Assembly (NCBI GenBank): GCA_019916065.1
Contig: CM034241.1
Location: forward strand, 22,459,541-22,523,540
Source: Vitellaria paradoxa
Taxonomy: Eukaryota > Streptophyta > Magnoliopsida > Ericales > Sapotaceae
Reading direction: 5' to 3'
Length of the DNA stretch: 64,000 nt
A program made the translations under genes and the position numbers. The notes beneath the pieces were generated by a model. It was not told the DNA's origin. It searched no databases and was given only the letters and a program-made list of their open reading frames with translations. Positions within the stretch are counted from its first letter, which is position 1. Every line of letters begins with the position of its first letter. Positions 30,061-41,400 of this stretch are shown one piece after another.

Positions 30061-32841
30061 TGAAGTTTGATATTTAACAAACCCATCAAAATTAACTAGT
30101 TCTTGGTTATTTGGCTCGAGTTGGATTAAAGGTTTTAAATTGAGGTTTCTCTGCATATAAGTTTTAATGGATCTTGGTTTGTGGTGTTGAGTAAAATTCT
30201 GAAAGAATCTTTGCATAGAGTATTGACATTGGATTTCTAATTGGGCAGTTAATGGTGCAAACTGTAATTGGATTTAATCACGTTCGAGTTTGGTTTGTAT
30301 TGTTTGTCAATTTTTAAATATTTTTTTCTCTGATTTTGTTGAATTTATTCAATAAGGTTCAGTACAGGTTTGTCTTATGGTTGCATGAAGGTTCCGACTA
30401 GATTTATTCTTTCTTTCAACAACCCTTTGGATGTTTAAGTAAACTTATGGATCATGGACTATTTTGTATTTAATATTATCCTTAGGAATCACATCCTTTA
30501 TTAATCAATTTGATCTGGATTTTGCTTATTTGGCTTGATTGTGATTTATCTTTAGCTTGAGGTTTATCTAGTGGTATGCTATCGACCTGCTTTGTAAGTT
30601 TTGAAGAAGCTTAGCTAGTGATGATTTTGGATCAAGTACTGAGTAAATCGGTTGGTCCTTTCATAACCCCTTGGATATTCTAGATTGAATCTTATCTTTA
30701 ATAATCTATCCTTCAGTTTCTTAATGAATTAGATCTCAATTTCTAGTTAGTTGGCTCTATTTGAATTTATGGCTTCATGTTAGGTCTCTCTTAAGGTATG
30801 CACTGGGGAGGTCTAGGTTTTTGTAGGTTCTAAAGAAGCTTGTTTTGTGATTTTGTGCAAAATTTTGAGAAACTAATTGGACCAATTGGCGTGCTAGTTA
30901 GTGCAATGGGGGGTTTTTGTCATTATCACAAAGGGGTTTTTGTGGGTTTGAAGAAGCTTGATTGGTGATCATGGGTCAAGTTCCAAGTAAATCAGTTAGC
31001 TTTTTCATTACCTCTTGTTTATACAAGGTTAATAATCTATCCCTCAATTTATTAATCAATTGGATCTTAATTTCTGATTATTTATGGTATCTTGTGAGAT
31101 TTATCTTATGGTATGCATTGGCTAATGAGGGTTGGATCTTGTAGGTTTTGTGAAGAATCTTATTTTGCGGTAATGGGTAAAATTCTGAGTAAATATCCTT
31201 CATCTTTCTTATCCATTTGAATTATACATTACTATAAATTGAATTTGATATTTAGCGAATCTTGAAATTAACTAGATCTTGGTTATTTGTTTTGATCTGA
31301 ATTAAATGTTTCCGATTTGGGGGGGGGGGGTCTCTACGAGTCTCTACAAGTCGGTTATAATATATGCTCCTCCTCTCATAACCATTTGTGTCATAGTCTA
31401 ATCTAAACTGAATATGACATACATCAAAATTAAATATTTCAGATTTAGGTCTCTTTGCGTATAGGTTTTAAAGGTTCTTGGTTTGTGGTGCTAAGTAAAG
31501 TTTGAGTAAATTTGCTCTCTTTCATAACCTTCAAATCACAGAGTGGTATGAATTGTTATGCCTTTAAACCTTTCCCATCCGATACTATCTTCTTCTTCTT
31601 CTTCTTGTGGTGGTAGGTATGTTGGATTTTAACACGAAATACAGAAAGGTATTTTATTTCGATACAAATTTGATATTTAGCAAATTCCGCGTAAATATGC
31701 TTCATCTTTCTTAACTATTTGGATCATACGTTACTCTAAATTGAATTTGATATTTAGCAAAACCTTTCAAGTTAACTAGATCTTGGTTATTTGTTTTGAT
31801 TTCAATTAAATGTTTCAGATTGTGGGGATCTCTCTATTGGTCGGTTATAATATGTGCTCCTCCTCTTATAGCCATTTGCATCATAGTCATACACTACTCT
31901 AAAATGAATATGACGTACGTCAAAATTAAACATTTCAGATTGAGGTCTCTTTTCGTGCAGGTTTTGAAAGTTCTTGGTTTGTGGTGCTGGGAAAAGTTTG
32001 TGTAAATTTGCTCTCCCTCTCTCTTTCTCTCTCTCATAACTTTCAGATCACATAGTGGTATGAATTGAACTATGTCTTTAAACTTTTCCCATCCGATACT
32101 ACTTGTTGTGGTAGGTATGTTGGATTTTTATGTCGAACATAGAAAGTAATCTAATTTCGATGCAATTTTGATTTTTACACAAACGACCCAATTTAACCTT
32201 CATCATTTGATCTAGCGATGCATTTACACTATCCTTATCTCTTATTTTGGGTAAGCTCCCTTTCGGTCATTGGAAAAGACATCACCGTTGATGATCATTT
32301 ATCGTGGTCTCTTAAATAGATATCAAGAATTTGGATGTTGGTTGTATAGGTTACTGAATTTTATTGCTTGTTCATAAATAATTTCTTAGATACTGTGATT
32401 TATTGTTTTAGTTGATAATTTGACTCTTTGTTTGAATTACTGATATTGGGTTTCCAACTTGGCAACTGATTGTGCAGAAATTAAAAGATCTTAATTGGAT
32501 TAGAAATTGGATTTATTCATTTGTGAGTTTGTTTTATTAGGTTTGGTCAGTTTTTTAAAAAAATTTGATCTTGGTTTATGGTTTTTTCACTTTAACTTGA
32601 ATTTTATCCCTTCAGATTTTGGTTTCTCTCATGGCTATAATGAATTTTAGTCTTAATCCTTTGGTTTGCATTACTCGTTCCGACTAAATTCATTTTCTTT
32701 CATAACCTAGTGATCTTAACCTATGGATGATCTATTCTAGATTGAATTTTATCCTTAGAAATCACATTTGTAACTTTTTTAATCAAATTATATGGATTTT
32801 GGTTGTTTTAACTCGGTTTTGATTTACCTTCGGAGAGGTTG
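30061..32841 (+). repeat. Diverged ~220-bp repeat array, segment 2
   Basis: Repeat anchors (GGTTTCTCTTATGG variants) at roughly 30140, 30375, 30555, 30780, 31100, 31440, 31940 and 32620. A G12 tract occurs at 31319-31330 and a (TTC)n run near 31590. The array is cut at 32846 by a copia insertion and continues at 38312. Confidence 0.75.
31189..32165 (+). repeat. ~500-bp tandem duplication within the array
   Basis: 31189-31690 and 31691-32165 are colinear: each starts GTAAATATNCTTCATCTTTCTTA and includes CGGTTATAATATATGCTCCTCCTC-like words, GTTCTTGGTTTGTGGTGCT and ATCCGATACTA. A third, shorter relative runs 38609-39060. Confidence 0.88.
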
Positions 32842-32846
32842 ATGGT
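32842..32846. repeat. Target-site duplication ATGGT (left) of second copia element
   Basis: ATGGT here and at 38312-38316. The related uninterrupted array unit at about 39740-39755 reads ATATGGTATACTTTTGCC, supporting the empty-site structure. Confidence 0.88.
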
Positions 32847-33029
32847 TGTTAGAATTCTAAGAATATTCTATGATAGTTAGGATTTAATTTCCTAAAGTGT
32901 GTGTATCCTAATTTGATTAGGAAACTTATTTCCTATTTTGGTTGTAACTCTTCAATATAAATATATACATGAAGGAGATAGGAAAAATATAACTCAATAC
33001 TCCTAATTTTAATATGATATTATTCAACT
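32847..33029 (+). repeat. 5' LTR of second copia element
   Basis: TGTTAGAATTCTAAG...GATATTATTCAACT. Contains TTCAATATAAATATATAC near 32952, a likely TATA region. It ends directly against the PBS. Confidence 0.9.
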
Positions 33030-33041
33030 TGGTATCAGAGC
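33030..33041 (+). other. Primer-binding site of second copia element
   Basis: TGGTATCAGAGC, identical to the complement of the initiator tRNA-Met 3' end. Confidence 0.95.
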
Positions 33042-33633
33042 AAATTTTTCTCTTTTATCCCCTCTCCAAAAAAAAAAACCTAGGGCTTGATGCTAGTACC
33101 TCAGTTGGCAATTGGCAATCCCAATCGGCAGTAGACGACTCCAATCGGCGGTAGGTGATTCCAATCGACGGTTGGCAATTGAAGTTAGCTTCGTCGAGCT
33201 TGCTCGTTACTCCTTTCGTCACCCATGTTCGTTGCCAAAGATGTTTTGACCACCATCTACTAGTCTTATTTGATTCGATCTCCTGTTCGTCGCTCACAGC
33301 CTTCGTCACTCATGCCGAGATGTTCTGACCACCATCCGCTGTTCTGATTTATTGTTTCGGTTGCTTCGATCGTCAACTAACCAGCTGCTCACCAACCGAT
33401 GGTTGATGTTCAGGTTCTAGTATTGATTTGATTAATCAATTGATCTGATTTTGCGGTTGATTCGCGGCGCTGATCGATGGTTAATTGATCTGATTCTCGG
33501 CTTCTGGTTCGGTAGCATTCTGATCCTCGGTGCTGATCTAACTCTCGGTTACTGGAATTTTCATTCGTATCTTCATAACAGCTTGAGGGCTGTTTGGTAG
33601 CTTTGAGGGCTATTTGGTTTACCTTTATTAGAG
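33042..33633 (+). other. Leader of second copia element
   Basis: About 590 bp of untranslated leader between PBS and gag start, rich in TCGGC/GATCTGATT repeats (33400-33560). No recognisable protein. Confidence 0.6.
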
Positions 33634-34994
33634 ATGGCTTCTAATGAATATAAGAATTCTGGTTCTGAATCTCTTTCTATTGAACCAATCATACCAGTTG
33701 ATAGTCTTCTAAAATCCATCTCATGTGAAAATTTGAATGGTATGAATTATTTGACATGGTCACATGCTGCTCGGGTTTTCTTGATTGGATGCTAGTTGGA
33801 AAATCATATTACAGATCCTCCTTCTGATTCCAAGTCTCCTTCATATGCACAATGGAGGGCTTCAAATGCTGTTGTTATGAGTTGGATCTGGCATAGTTTG
33901 GAGCCTTCGGTATTTCGCACCGTTGTTTTGTGTAATTCTTCTAAAATCATATGGATTCACTGGCAGATTCGTTTTTCCAAAAGAGTAATGCTTCAAAGGT
34001 CTTTGAGGCATATGAAAAACTTTTCACTTTTCACCAATGAACTGAATCATTGTCTGAATATTACAGTAATCTCAAAGCTTTGGGAGATCGTCTTCTACAA
34101 TTTCGTCCCTTTCCAGAAACCAAGGCTGAGATGATTCGACAATGGGATGAACTTATGACAGTTCTGCTCCTTGCTGGCCTCAATGATAATCTTTGCAATT
34201 ACAGGGATCATCTTTTGGCAGGAGAGACTATTCCTTCTATGGCTAATGCTTATTCCCGCATTCAGTGCTCTTCTTTGGGTCACCATTCTCAACCAGTCTC
34301 CTCTGGTGGGTCTGATTCTGCTGCTCTTGTTAGCGGTTCTAGTGGTCGAGGTTCTCGTGGTGGTTCCCGTGGAGGAGACCGTGGTTCTGGATGGGACAAT
34401 AAGAAATGTGATCACTGTGGAGGCACTAATCACACTAAACCATACTGCTGGAAGAAGTATGGTCGACCTGAGCAAGCTAATCATGTCATTACTGCACCCA
34501 TTGGTACTGATTCCTCTGCACAGATCACTTCTGATTTAAGTGATCTAGCTCCATCTAGTACTGCTTCCCAAAATCCCTTTACTCCTGCGAAGTTGGAGGC
34601 GATTGTACAAGCTCTTCGCACTTCTCGCTCTTCTACTGCTACTTTAGCACAGTCAGGTAGTTTTGCTTACTTTACTTCTCAATCTTTCTCTCAATGGGTT
34701 ATTGACTCTAGTGCCAGTGCACATATTTCTGGTAATTCTTCGCTATTTTCTAACTTAGTTCCTAGTACTCATAATGTTACCTTAGCTGATGGGTCCTCCT
34801 GGCCTGTGGCTGGTAAAGGATCTCTTAATCCTTCTTCTTCCTTATCTCTACCCTTAAGTCTTTTTGTGCCTAATTTTTCATTTAATTTATTATCGGTTAG
34901 TCAATTAACTAAGTCCTTGAACTATTCTATAACTTTTTCTTCTTATTGTATTTTTCAGGACCTCAGGATAGAAGATGATGGGTTCGGGATGTGA
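33634..34994 (+). pseudogene. Copia gag, zinc knuckle and protease
   Basis: ATG at 33634 opens MASNEYKNSGSESLS, then LNGMNYLTWSHAARVFL. TAG at 33793-33795 interrupts in frame, and the frame continues as TDPPSDSKSPSYAQWRASN. A shift near 34040 leads to 34050-34994: SEYYSNLKALGDRLLQF, an RG-rich tract (RGSRGGSRGGDRGS), an intact CCHC knuckle CDHCGGTNHTKPYC, and the protease WVIDSSASAHISG. The DSG triad is DSS and the following SDH is SAH, which should weaken or abolish protease activity. Ends near a GAG-pre-integrase start with another frame change. Confidence 0.9.
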
Positions 34995-35697
34995 ACGGGC
35001 TGGTCTTTACTATCTTGATCCTGCCAGTTTTCAGCCTTCTCATTCAGCCTTTGGTGCATTCATGTCGCCACTCCAGTGGCATTGTCATTTAGGTCATCTG
35101 TCTTTAGCTCGTCTTAAACTTGCTGTTCTTAGTTTAGGGTCTATTTCGAGTCTTGAGTGTGAGGCTTGTCAAGTTGGCAAGCATCACTGTAATTCGTTTT
35201 CGAGTCATAAAAATAGTCGTGCGTCTCAACCATTTGGTGTAGTCAATACGGACATTTGGGGTCCTTCAAAAGTTGCTTCTGTTAATGGATTTTGGTATTT
35301 TGTTATTTTTGTTGATGACTACTCTCGTACGACTTGGTTGTTTTTAATGAAGAATCGTTCTGAACTGCCTGTTATTATTTTAAAATTCTATAATGAGATT
35401 CTAACCCAATTTGATAAAAAAATCAAAATCCTCTGTTCTGACAATGCTCTCGAATATACCCAGTCTATCTTAACCCAAATTTGTATTGAACGAGGCATTC
35501 TTCATCAAACTTCTTGTGTCTATACATCCCAAGTGTCTATACATCCCAATAGAATGGTGTTGAACGTAAACATTGGCATTTACTGGATGTTGCCTGTAAA
35601 TTTCATTTTTCAAATGAATATTCCAAAACAATATTGGGGGGATGCCGTCTGGAGTGCATGCTATCTTATTAATCGGGTTCAAACGTTGTCTTGGTAA
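34975..35697 (+). pseudogene. Copia GAG-pre-integrase and integrase
   Basis: WHCHLGHLSLARLKLAVLSL and CEACQVGKHH (zinc-binding H/C residues), NTDIWGPSKVASVNGF (first Asp), FVDDYSRTTWLFLMKN, ILCSDNALEY (second Asp). A 17-bp tandem duplication at 35516-35549 shifts the frame just before the catalytic Glu; the ERKH motif is still encoded after it in another frame (NGVERKHWHLL), one residue shorter than the usual NGVAERKH. After the shift, YWGDAVWSACYLINRV ends the open stretch. Confidence 0.88.
35516..35549. repeat. 17-bp tandem duplication in integrase
   Basis: GTGTCTATACATCCCAA occurs twice head to tail. The length is not a multiple of three, so it is a frame-breaking slippage event. Confidence 0.93.
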
Positions 35698-36015
35698 TCA
35701 GTATTCTATTTGTCTTTTATATCCTTCTGTTAATCCTTTTTTTCTTCTACTTCGTACCTTTGGTTGCATTGCTTTTGTTCATAATTTGGATCCTGGTTTA
35801 GACAAACTTTCTCCCCGTGCTCATCGTTGTGTCTTTGTAGGTTATTCTCGTACTCAGAAAGGTTATCGGTGTTATCATCCTCCTTCTCGTAAATATTTAT
35901 TAGTGCTGATGTTACCTTCTCTGAGTCTACCCCCTACTTTTCTCGTGAGGGGGAGTCTCCTCTTCCCTCTCGAGAGGGGGAGTCATCTCACACTACATAG
36001 GTTCCCTTTACTGAC
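35698..36015 (+). pseudogene. Copia integrase C-terminal region and linker
   Basis: Frames here carry LRTFGCIAFVHNLDPGLDKL and CVFVGYSRTQKGYRCYHPP, the standard end of copia integrase, followed by a proline/serine-rich linker to RT. Confidence 0.8.
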
Positions 36016-37840
36016 TTGCCATCCATTTCACCATCTCTCGATTCTAGCATGCCCCCACCTTTACAAGTATATCAGCACCGTACTCGTCTTAGACCAATTA
36101 CTTCTGTTCCTGTGGATCCTGAACCTACTCCAAGTTGTGTGTACCCTGAGTTTCTTGAGACACCTGTTGAGACCAAGTCTCTTGAAATAGATGATCTTCC
36201 CATTGCTCTAAGAAAATGTAAACGTGTATGTACTCAACATCCTATTGCTAAATTTGTCTCATATCATCGTATATCACCTCGTCTCCATTCCTTTGTTTGT
36301 GCCTTATCTTCTGTTTCTCCTCTCACATCTTATAAGCAGGCATTATTATCACTTGGCTGGAAGAGAGCGATGGATGAGGAGATGCAGGCATTACAACATA
36401 ATCATACATGAGAATTTACTATTCCACCTGGGAAGAAGATAGTAGGATGCCGATGGGTGTACACAGTGAAATATTTACCAAATGGATCTGTTGAGAGACT
36501 TAAGGCTAGATTGGTTGCAAAAGGATACACTCAAACCTATGGTGTTGATTATATAGAAACCTTTTCACCAGTGGCTCATCTTATTTCAATTCGCATTTTA
36601 CTGGCTGTTGCAGTAAGTCATGGCCTTTATTTCAGTTGGATGTTAAAAATACTTTTTTGCATGGTGAACTTCAAGAGGAAGTCAATATGGATTAGCCTCT
36701 TGGGTATGTCACAACAGGAAGTGAACATTTGGCTTGTCACTTACACAAGGCCCTATATGGACTCAAGCAATCTCCACGGGCATAGTTTGATCGATTTAGC
36801 TCTGCTCTTCTTAGCTATGGTTTCAGGCGATCCACATCTGATCACTCAATATTTGTGTGTCAGAAATCTTCTGGTATTATTATTTTGGTTATATACGTGG
36901 ATGATATCATTATCTCAGGTGATGACCTTGAGGGTATTTTTGTTCTAAAAAGTTATTTGGAGAAGTAGTTTAAGACAAAAGATCTTGGCGCATTACGCTA
37001 TTTCCTAGGAATTGAGATTGCTCGTTCTTCACAAGGTGTTTCATTATCTCAAAGAAAATATGTATTGGATTTACTCTCTGAGTCTGGTCTTTTGGGATCT
37101 CACCCCGCTAATACTCCTATGGATACTTCTGTTCATTTAGACTCTGAGAGTGGTGAAACATTCTCTGATGTTGGTAGGTAACGTCGACTTGTGGGCAAGT
37201 TGATTTATCTCACAGTAACACGGCCTGATATTACATATGCTGTTGGAGTAATTAGTCAGTTTATGCATGCTCCTCGTCAGCCTCACTTTGATGCTGTGTG
37301 TCGAATCCTGAAATATTTGAAGAATTCACCAGGTCAAGATTTGCTCTATCGACCTTCCAAAACAATAGACATGAGTGGATATAGTGATGCAGATTGGGCT
37401 GGCAATCGTTCAGATCGGAGATCTACTTTTGGATATTGTACATTTGTTGGTGGCAATCTTGTTACTTGGTGAAGTAAGAAACAGTACGTTGTAGCTCGGT
37501 CTAATGCAGAGTCAGAGTATCGTGCCATGGCTTATACTACATCTGAGATACTTTGGGTTCGTTCTCTTCTTCAGGATTTTGGTCTTTCAGTTCCGGCCCC
37601 GATGTCTATGTTCTGCGACAATCAGGCTACAATATTCATTACTAATAATCCTGTATTTCATGAACGGACCAAGCACATTGAAATTGATTGTCACTTCATT
37701 TGAGATATCTTACTGAAGCGTGATATTGCTACTCCGTTTGTACGCTCTGATTCTCAGTTGGGGGATATTCTCACAAAACCATTAGCTCGATCTTTGTTTC
37801 AAAAGTTGTCCACCAAACTGGACCAAACTGGGCATGTTTG
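36016..37840 (+). pseudogene. Copia reverse transcriptase-RNase H
   Basis: GWKRAMDEEMQALQHNHT then TGA (36409-36411, for Trp), [37 protein letters not shown]. After a shift near 36640 the catalytic YVDD lies at 36894-36905 in [10 protein letters not shown], intact. Then [14 protein letters not shown], a TAG at 37180-37182, GKLIYLTVTRPDITYAV, SGYSDADWAGNRSDRRSTF, a stop after GGNLVTW (Trp/stop), ARSNAESEYRAMA, FCDNQATIFITNN and TKHIEIDCHF. All four RNase H acidic positions look present. At least three stops and two shifts prevent expression. Confidence 0.9.
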
Positions 37841-37850
37841 ATCTCCATGG

Positions 37851-37867
37851 TCAAGTTTGAGGGGAAG
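37851..37867 (+). other. Polypurine tract of second copia element
   Basis: TCAAGTTTGAGGGGAAG immediately before the 3' LTR. Confidence 0.88.
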
Positions 37868-38311
37868 TGTTAGAATTTTAGAAATATTCTATGATAGTTA
37901 GGATTTAATTTCCTAAAGTGGATCCCGAGAGTTAGCTTAGCGGTCGATGGATAACCCCCAGAGGGTGTAAGCTTAGAGACGGGGGTTCGAATCCGCTGAG
38001 TGCGTCCTTAACTGAACTGAGGAATGTCTTGGGTCGGACCGTTCTCCCCCCGGTTTACCCATTGGCTACGCGGACCGTTGAGGTCTGCAATAAACCAATG
38101 GGATTTCGGGTTACCTAAAAAAAAAAAAAAAAAAAAAAAAAAGAAAAAATTCCTAAAGTATGTGTATCCTAATTTGATTAGGAGTATGTATCCTAATTTG
38201 ATTAGGAAACTTATTTCCTATTTTGGTTGTAACTCTTAAATATAAATATACATGAAGGAGATGGGAAAAATATAACTCATACTCTTAATTTTACTCTGAT
38301 ATTATTCAACT
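37868..38311 (+). repeat. 3' LTR of second copia element, split by a SINE
   Basis: 37868-37919 and 38160-38311 together match the 5' LTR. The LTR also has a 24-bp tandem repeat of TGTATCCTAATTTGATTAGG (38163-38210) that is single in the 5' LTR. Confidence 0.92.
37920..38149 (+). mobile_element. tRNA-derived SINE in the copia 3' LTR
   Basis: About 230 bp with an RNA polymerase III A box (TAGCTTAGCGG, 37933-37943) and B box (GGTTCGAATCC, 37984-37994), a unique body and a 25+ A tail (38117-38149). Flanked by TTCCTAAAGT at 37910-37919 and 38150-38159. It lies in the same orientation as the host element. The long, almost pure A tail suggests a young insertion. Confidence 0.93.
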
Positions 38312-38316
38312 ATGGT

Positions 38317-39446
38317 ATTACTTTTGCCATGCTAATGAGTGCACCGAGGTTTTTGTAGGTTTTGAAGAGGCTTGATTAGTTATAATCCTTGGGTTAAGGT
38401 CCAAGGAAATTGGCTAGTTCTTTGGCAACCCCTTGGGTATCCTACTAGATTGAATTGTATTTTTAACAATCTATCCCTCAAGTTACAAGTCAATTGGATT
38501 TTAATTTCTGATTATTTATGGCCTCATGAGGTTTCTCTGATGGTGGGCACTAGCTAATGAGGGCCGATTCTTAAGGTTTTGAAGAAACTTGTTTTGCTAT
38601 GGTGGGTGAAATTTTGAGTAAATATGCTTCATCTTTTTTAACTATTTGTATCATACATTACTTTAAATTGAATTTGATATTTAGCAAACCTTTGAAGTTA
38701 ACTAGATTTGGTTATTTGTTTTGATTTGAATTAAATGCTAAACTAGATAAGACATACATAAAAATTAAATGTTTTAGATTGAGGTCTTTTTGTGTGCAGG
38801 TTTTGAAGGTTCTTGGTTTTGTGGTGCTAGGTAAAATTTTGAAGTAAATTTGCTTTCCCTCAGTCTCCATCTCTCTGCCCCCCCTCTCTCTCTCGCCTAA
38901 CCTTTGGATCACAAAGTGGTATGAATTGAATTTTGTTTTTGAACATCTCTTATCCGATACTATTTTTCTCTTCTTGTGGTAGGTAAATTAGATTTTTATA
39001 CGGATTCTAGAAAGTTATATAATTTTGATGTAAATTTGAGTATTGTAATTGCGTGATTTAACCTTTATCCCTTGCTCTAGCCATGCACTCACACTATGCT
39101 TGTCTCTTATGTTGGGGAGTTCCATTTGGGTCATTGGAAAAAAAAAAAAGAAAAAAACAAAGTTGATGATCATTTATTGTGATCTCTTAAATAGATATCA
39201 GGAGTTTGGATGCTAGTTATATAGATTAATTGATTTTGTTGCTTGTTCTTGGTTGATATAGACTGATTTATTGTTTTAGTCGATAATTTAACTCTATATT
39301 TGAATTACTGATATTTGGTTTTCAACTTGGCAGGTGACTGTGCAAAAATTAAGAGATCTTAATTGGATCATAAATTGGATTTTTTCATTTGCCAACTTGG
39401 TTTTTTAGGTTTGGTCAGTTTTTCCTAAAATTTGATCTTGGTTTCT

Positions 39447-39486
<40 letters not shown>

Positions 39487-40080
39487 CTTTAACTTGAATT
39501 TATTCCTTAAGATTCTGGTTTTTCTTATGGCTGTGTTGGATTTTAGTCTTAACACTTTAAACCTTACTTGTTCAAGTTACGACTAAATTCTCTCTCTCAT
39601 AACCCAATGATCTAAACCTTTAGATCATGAACTATTCTTAATTGAATATTATCCTTGGGAATCACATTCGTAAGTTTGTTAATCAAATTATTTGGATTTT
39701 GTTTATTTAGCTCGGTTTTAATTTACGTTCAGAAAGGTTGCTCATATGGTATACTTTTGCCATTATAATTTGTGCATAAGGATTTTTGTAGGTTTTGAAG
39801 AGGCGTGGTTAGTCATAATCCTTGGGTTAAGGTCGGAAATTGGTTAGTTCATTTGGTTACCCCTTGGGTATACCACTAGATTGAATTGTATCTTTAATAA
39901 TCTATCCCTCAAGTTACAATTCAATTAGACCTTAATTTTTGATTATTTATGGCTTCATATGAGGTTTCTCTTATGGTACGCATTGGCTAATGAGGGTTGT
40001 TTCTTGTAGGTTTTGAAGAAGCATGTTTTGCGATGGTGGGTGAAATTTTAAGTAAATATGCTTCATCTTTCTTAACTATT
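38317..40080 (+). repeat. Diverged ~220-bp repeat array, segment 3
   Basis: Continues the unit interrupted at 32846 (TGGTATTACTTTTGCCATGC). Anchors near 38530, 38780, 39510, 39735 and 39965. 39190-39770 is colinear with 32330-32830. Contains a T36 run at 39449-39484. Confidence 0.75.
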
Positions 40081-41400
40081 TTTATCTTGGGGATAGGATT
40101 GTTGGATGAGTCAAAAGTTGGACTAATCGAATCCTTTCCTTTGCAGTCAGGTTGCAAGTTATCCAATCGATGCTTTTCTGCATCCAAACATTGTAGGCTT
40201 ATCATTTTAATTTGCCTGCAAGTGTTCTTAAACAGATTGATTAGATTCTTTGTACTTTTTTATGGAAGGATTCTAGAGTCTGGCTTCTACGGGTGCTAAG
40301 GTTGCCTGGGAGGAAGTTACTAGAACGAAGGAAGAAGAAGGTCTTGGTATCAACAAGCTAAAGGATTGGAATTATGTTGTAATTTCCAGGTATATTTGGC
40401 TTCTTTGTGACCTTTCTTCCTTTTCGTTGTGGGATAAGTGGATTAGGACAAACCTTTTAAAGAACTACCACTTTTGGATAGCGAAAATTCCTGAGGAATG
40501 TTCTTGGTCCTGGAGAAAGATTTTAAAAATTAGACCTTTGATCAAGGGCAAAATCAACTATAGAGTTGGGGATGGAAGTTCCATTTCACTCTGGTTTGAT
40601 TCGTGGCTTCCTAGTGGGGATCTTTACTCCAGATTTGGTAACTGCCTTAGATATGACTTTGGTCTTCTCAGTGAAGCCATGGTATGTTCTATCATAAGGG
40701 AGGGGAATTGGTGTTGGCCTGGATATTTATCGCTAGATATTTTGGAAGTAAAGAGAGAACTGGAGGTATTAAATCCTCCTTTTGTCGATAGGGCAGACAT
40801 GATATTGTGGAATTGGAGCATTCATCGGTTTACTATTAAGTGTTGGGATGTTTTAAGAATTAAGCATCCTAGTGTTGATTGGACCCATTTGGCTTGGTTT
40901 AAAGTTTGTATACCTCGGCATTCTTTTATTCTCTGGCTTGCTATTAGATCAAAATTGTCAACTTAAGATAAGTTACTTTCATATGGTAGAATTTCTCATA
41001 TGAGCTGTTTATCTTGCTGTAGAAGAATTGAGGATCATGATCATTTATTCGTTTGGCGTTCATTTGCCAAAGAGGTTTGGAATGCTATAAGTGTGATTTT
41101 TGCATTTCCCGTGACTCCTGGCTGGAGAGATTTGGATGGGCCTCTAGGATGTTGAAACGTAAGTCTCTTACTTCTAGTGTAAGTAAATTATACTTTGCTG
41201 GTATGATTACATTATTTGGAGGGAAAGAAATAGAAGACATTTTGAGAATAATTATTTGGATGTGGAATCTGTCATAAGTCAGCTTATTAACATTGTCCGT
41301 GAAAGAATTTTGGGGTTTTCCAAATGTAAGGCTTCTGATAAAAGTAGATCTATTCTTGAGAGATGGCAAATTCCCCCTTCTGCTTTAAGGATTTGATTGG
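40081..41400 (+). mobile_element. L1-type LINE, ORF2 C-terminal part, plus strand
   Basis: In several frames: SWTNRILSFAVRLQVIQSML (RT thumb), KEEEGLGINKLKDWN-like, then a 180-residue open stretch (40427-40966) with WIRTNLLKNYHFW, IPEECSWSWRKILKIRPLIK, YRVGDGSSISLWFDSWLPSG and HLAWFKVCIPRHSFILWLAI (zf-RVT). It continues in frame past a stop with SCRRIEDHDHLFVWRSFAKE. The copy is 5'-truncated. It inserted after CTTTCTTAACTATTT of the repeat array. No TSD is apparent. Confidence 0.88.

Larger units (their letters stand above)
32847..38311 (+). mobile_element. Complete, inactive Ty1/copia retrotransposon, plus strand
   Basis: 5.46 kb including a nested SINE. Short LTRs (183 bp on the left), an initiator-Met PBS, a PPT (AAGTTTGAGGGGAAG) and the order gag-zinc knuckle-PR-IN-RT-RH. 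It is flanked by ATGGT duplications. Stops and frameshifts interrupt gag, integrase and RT. Different family from the element at 2332-7519: LTR sequence, length and gag do not match. Confidence 0.94.

Noticed and set aside
37933..37994. tRNA-like gene (A and B boxes)
   Set aside because: No full cloverleaf; it has an A-rich tail and target-site duplications, so it is a SINE. The same applies to 49435-49489.
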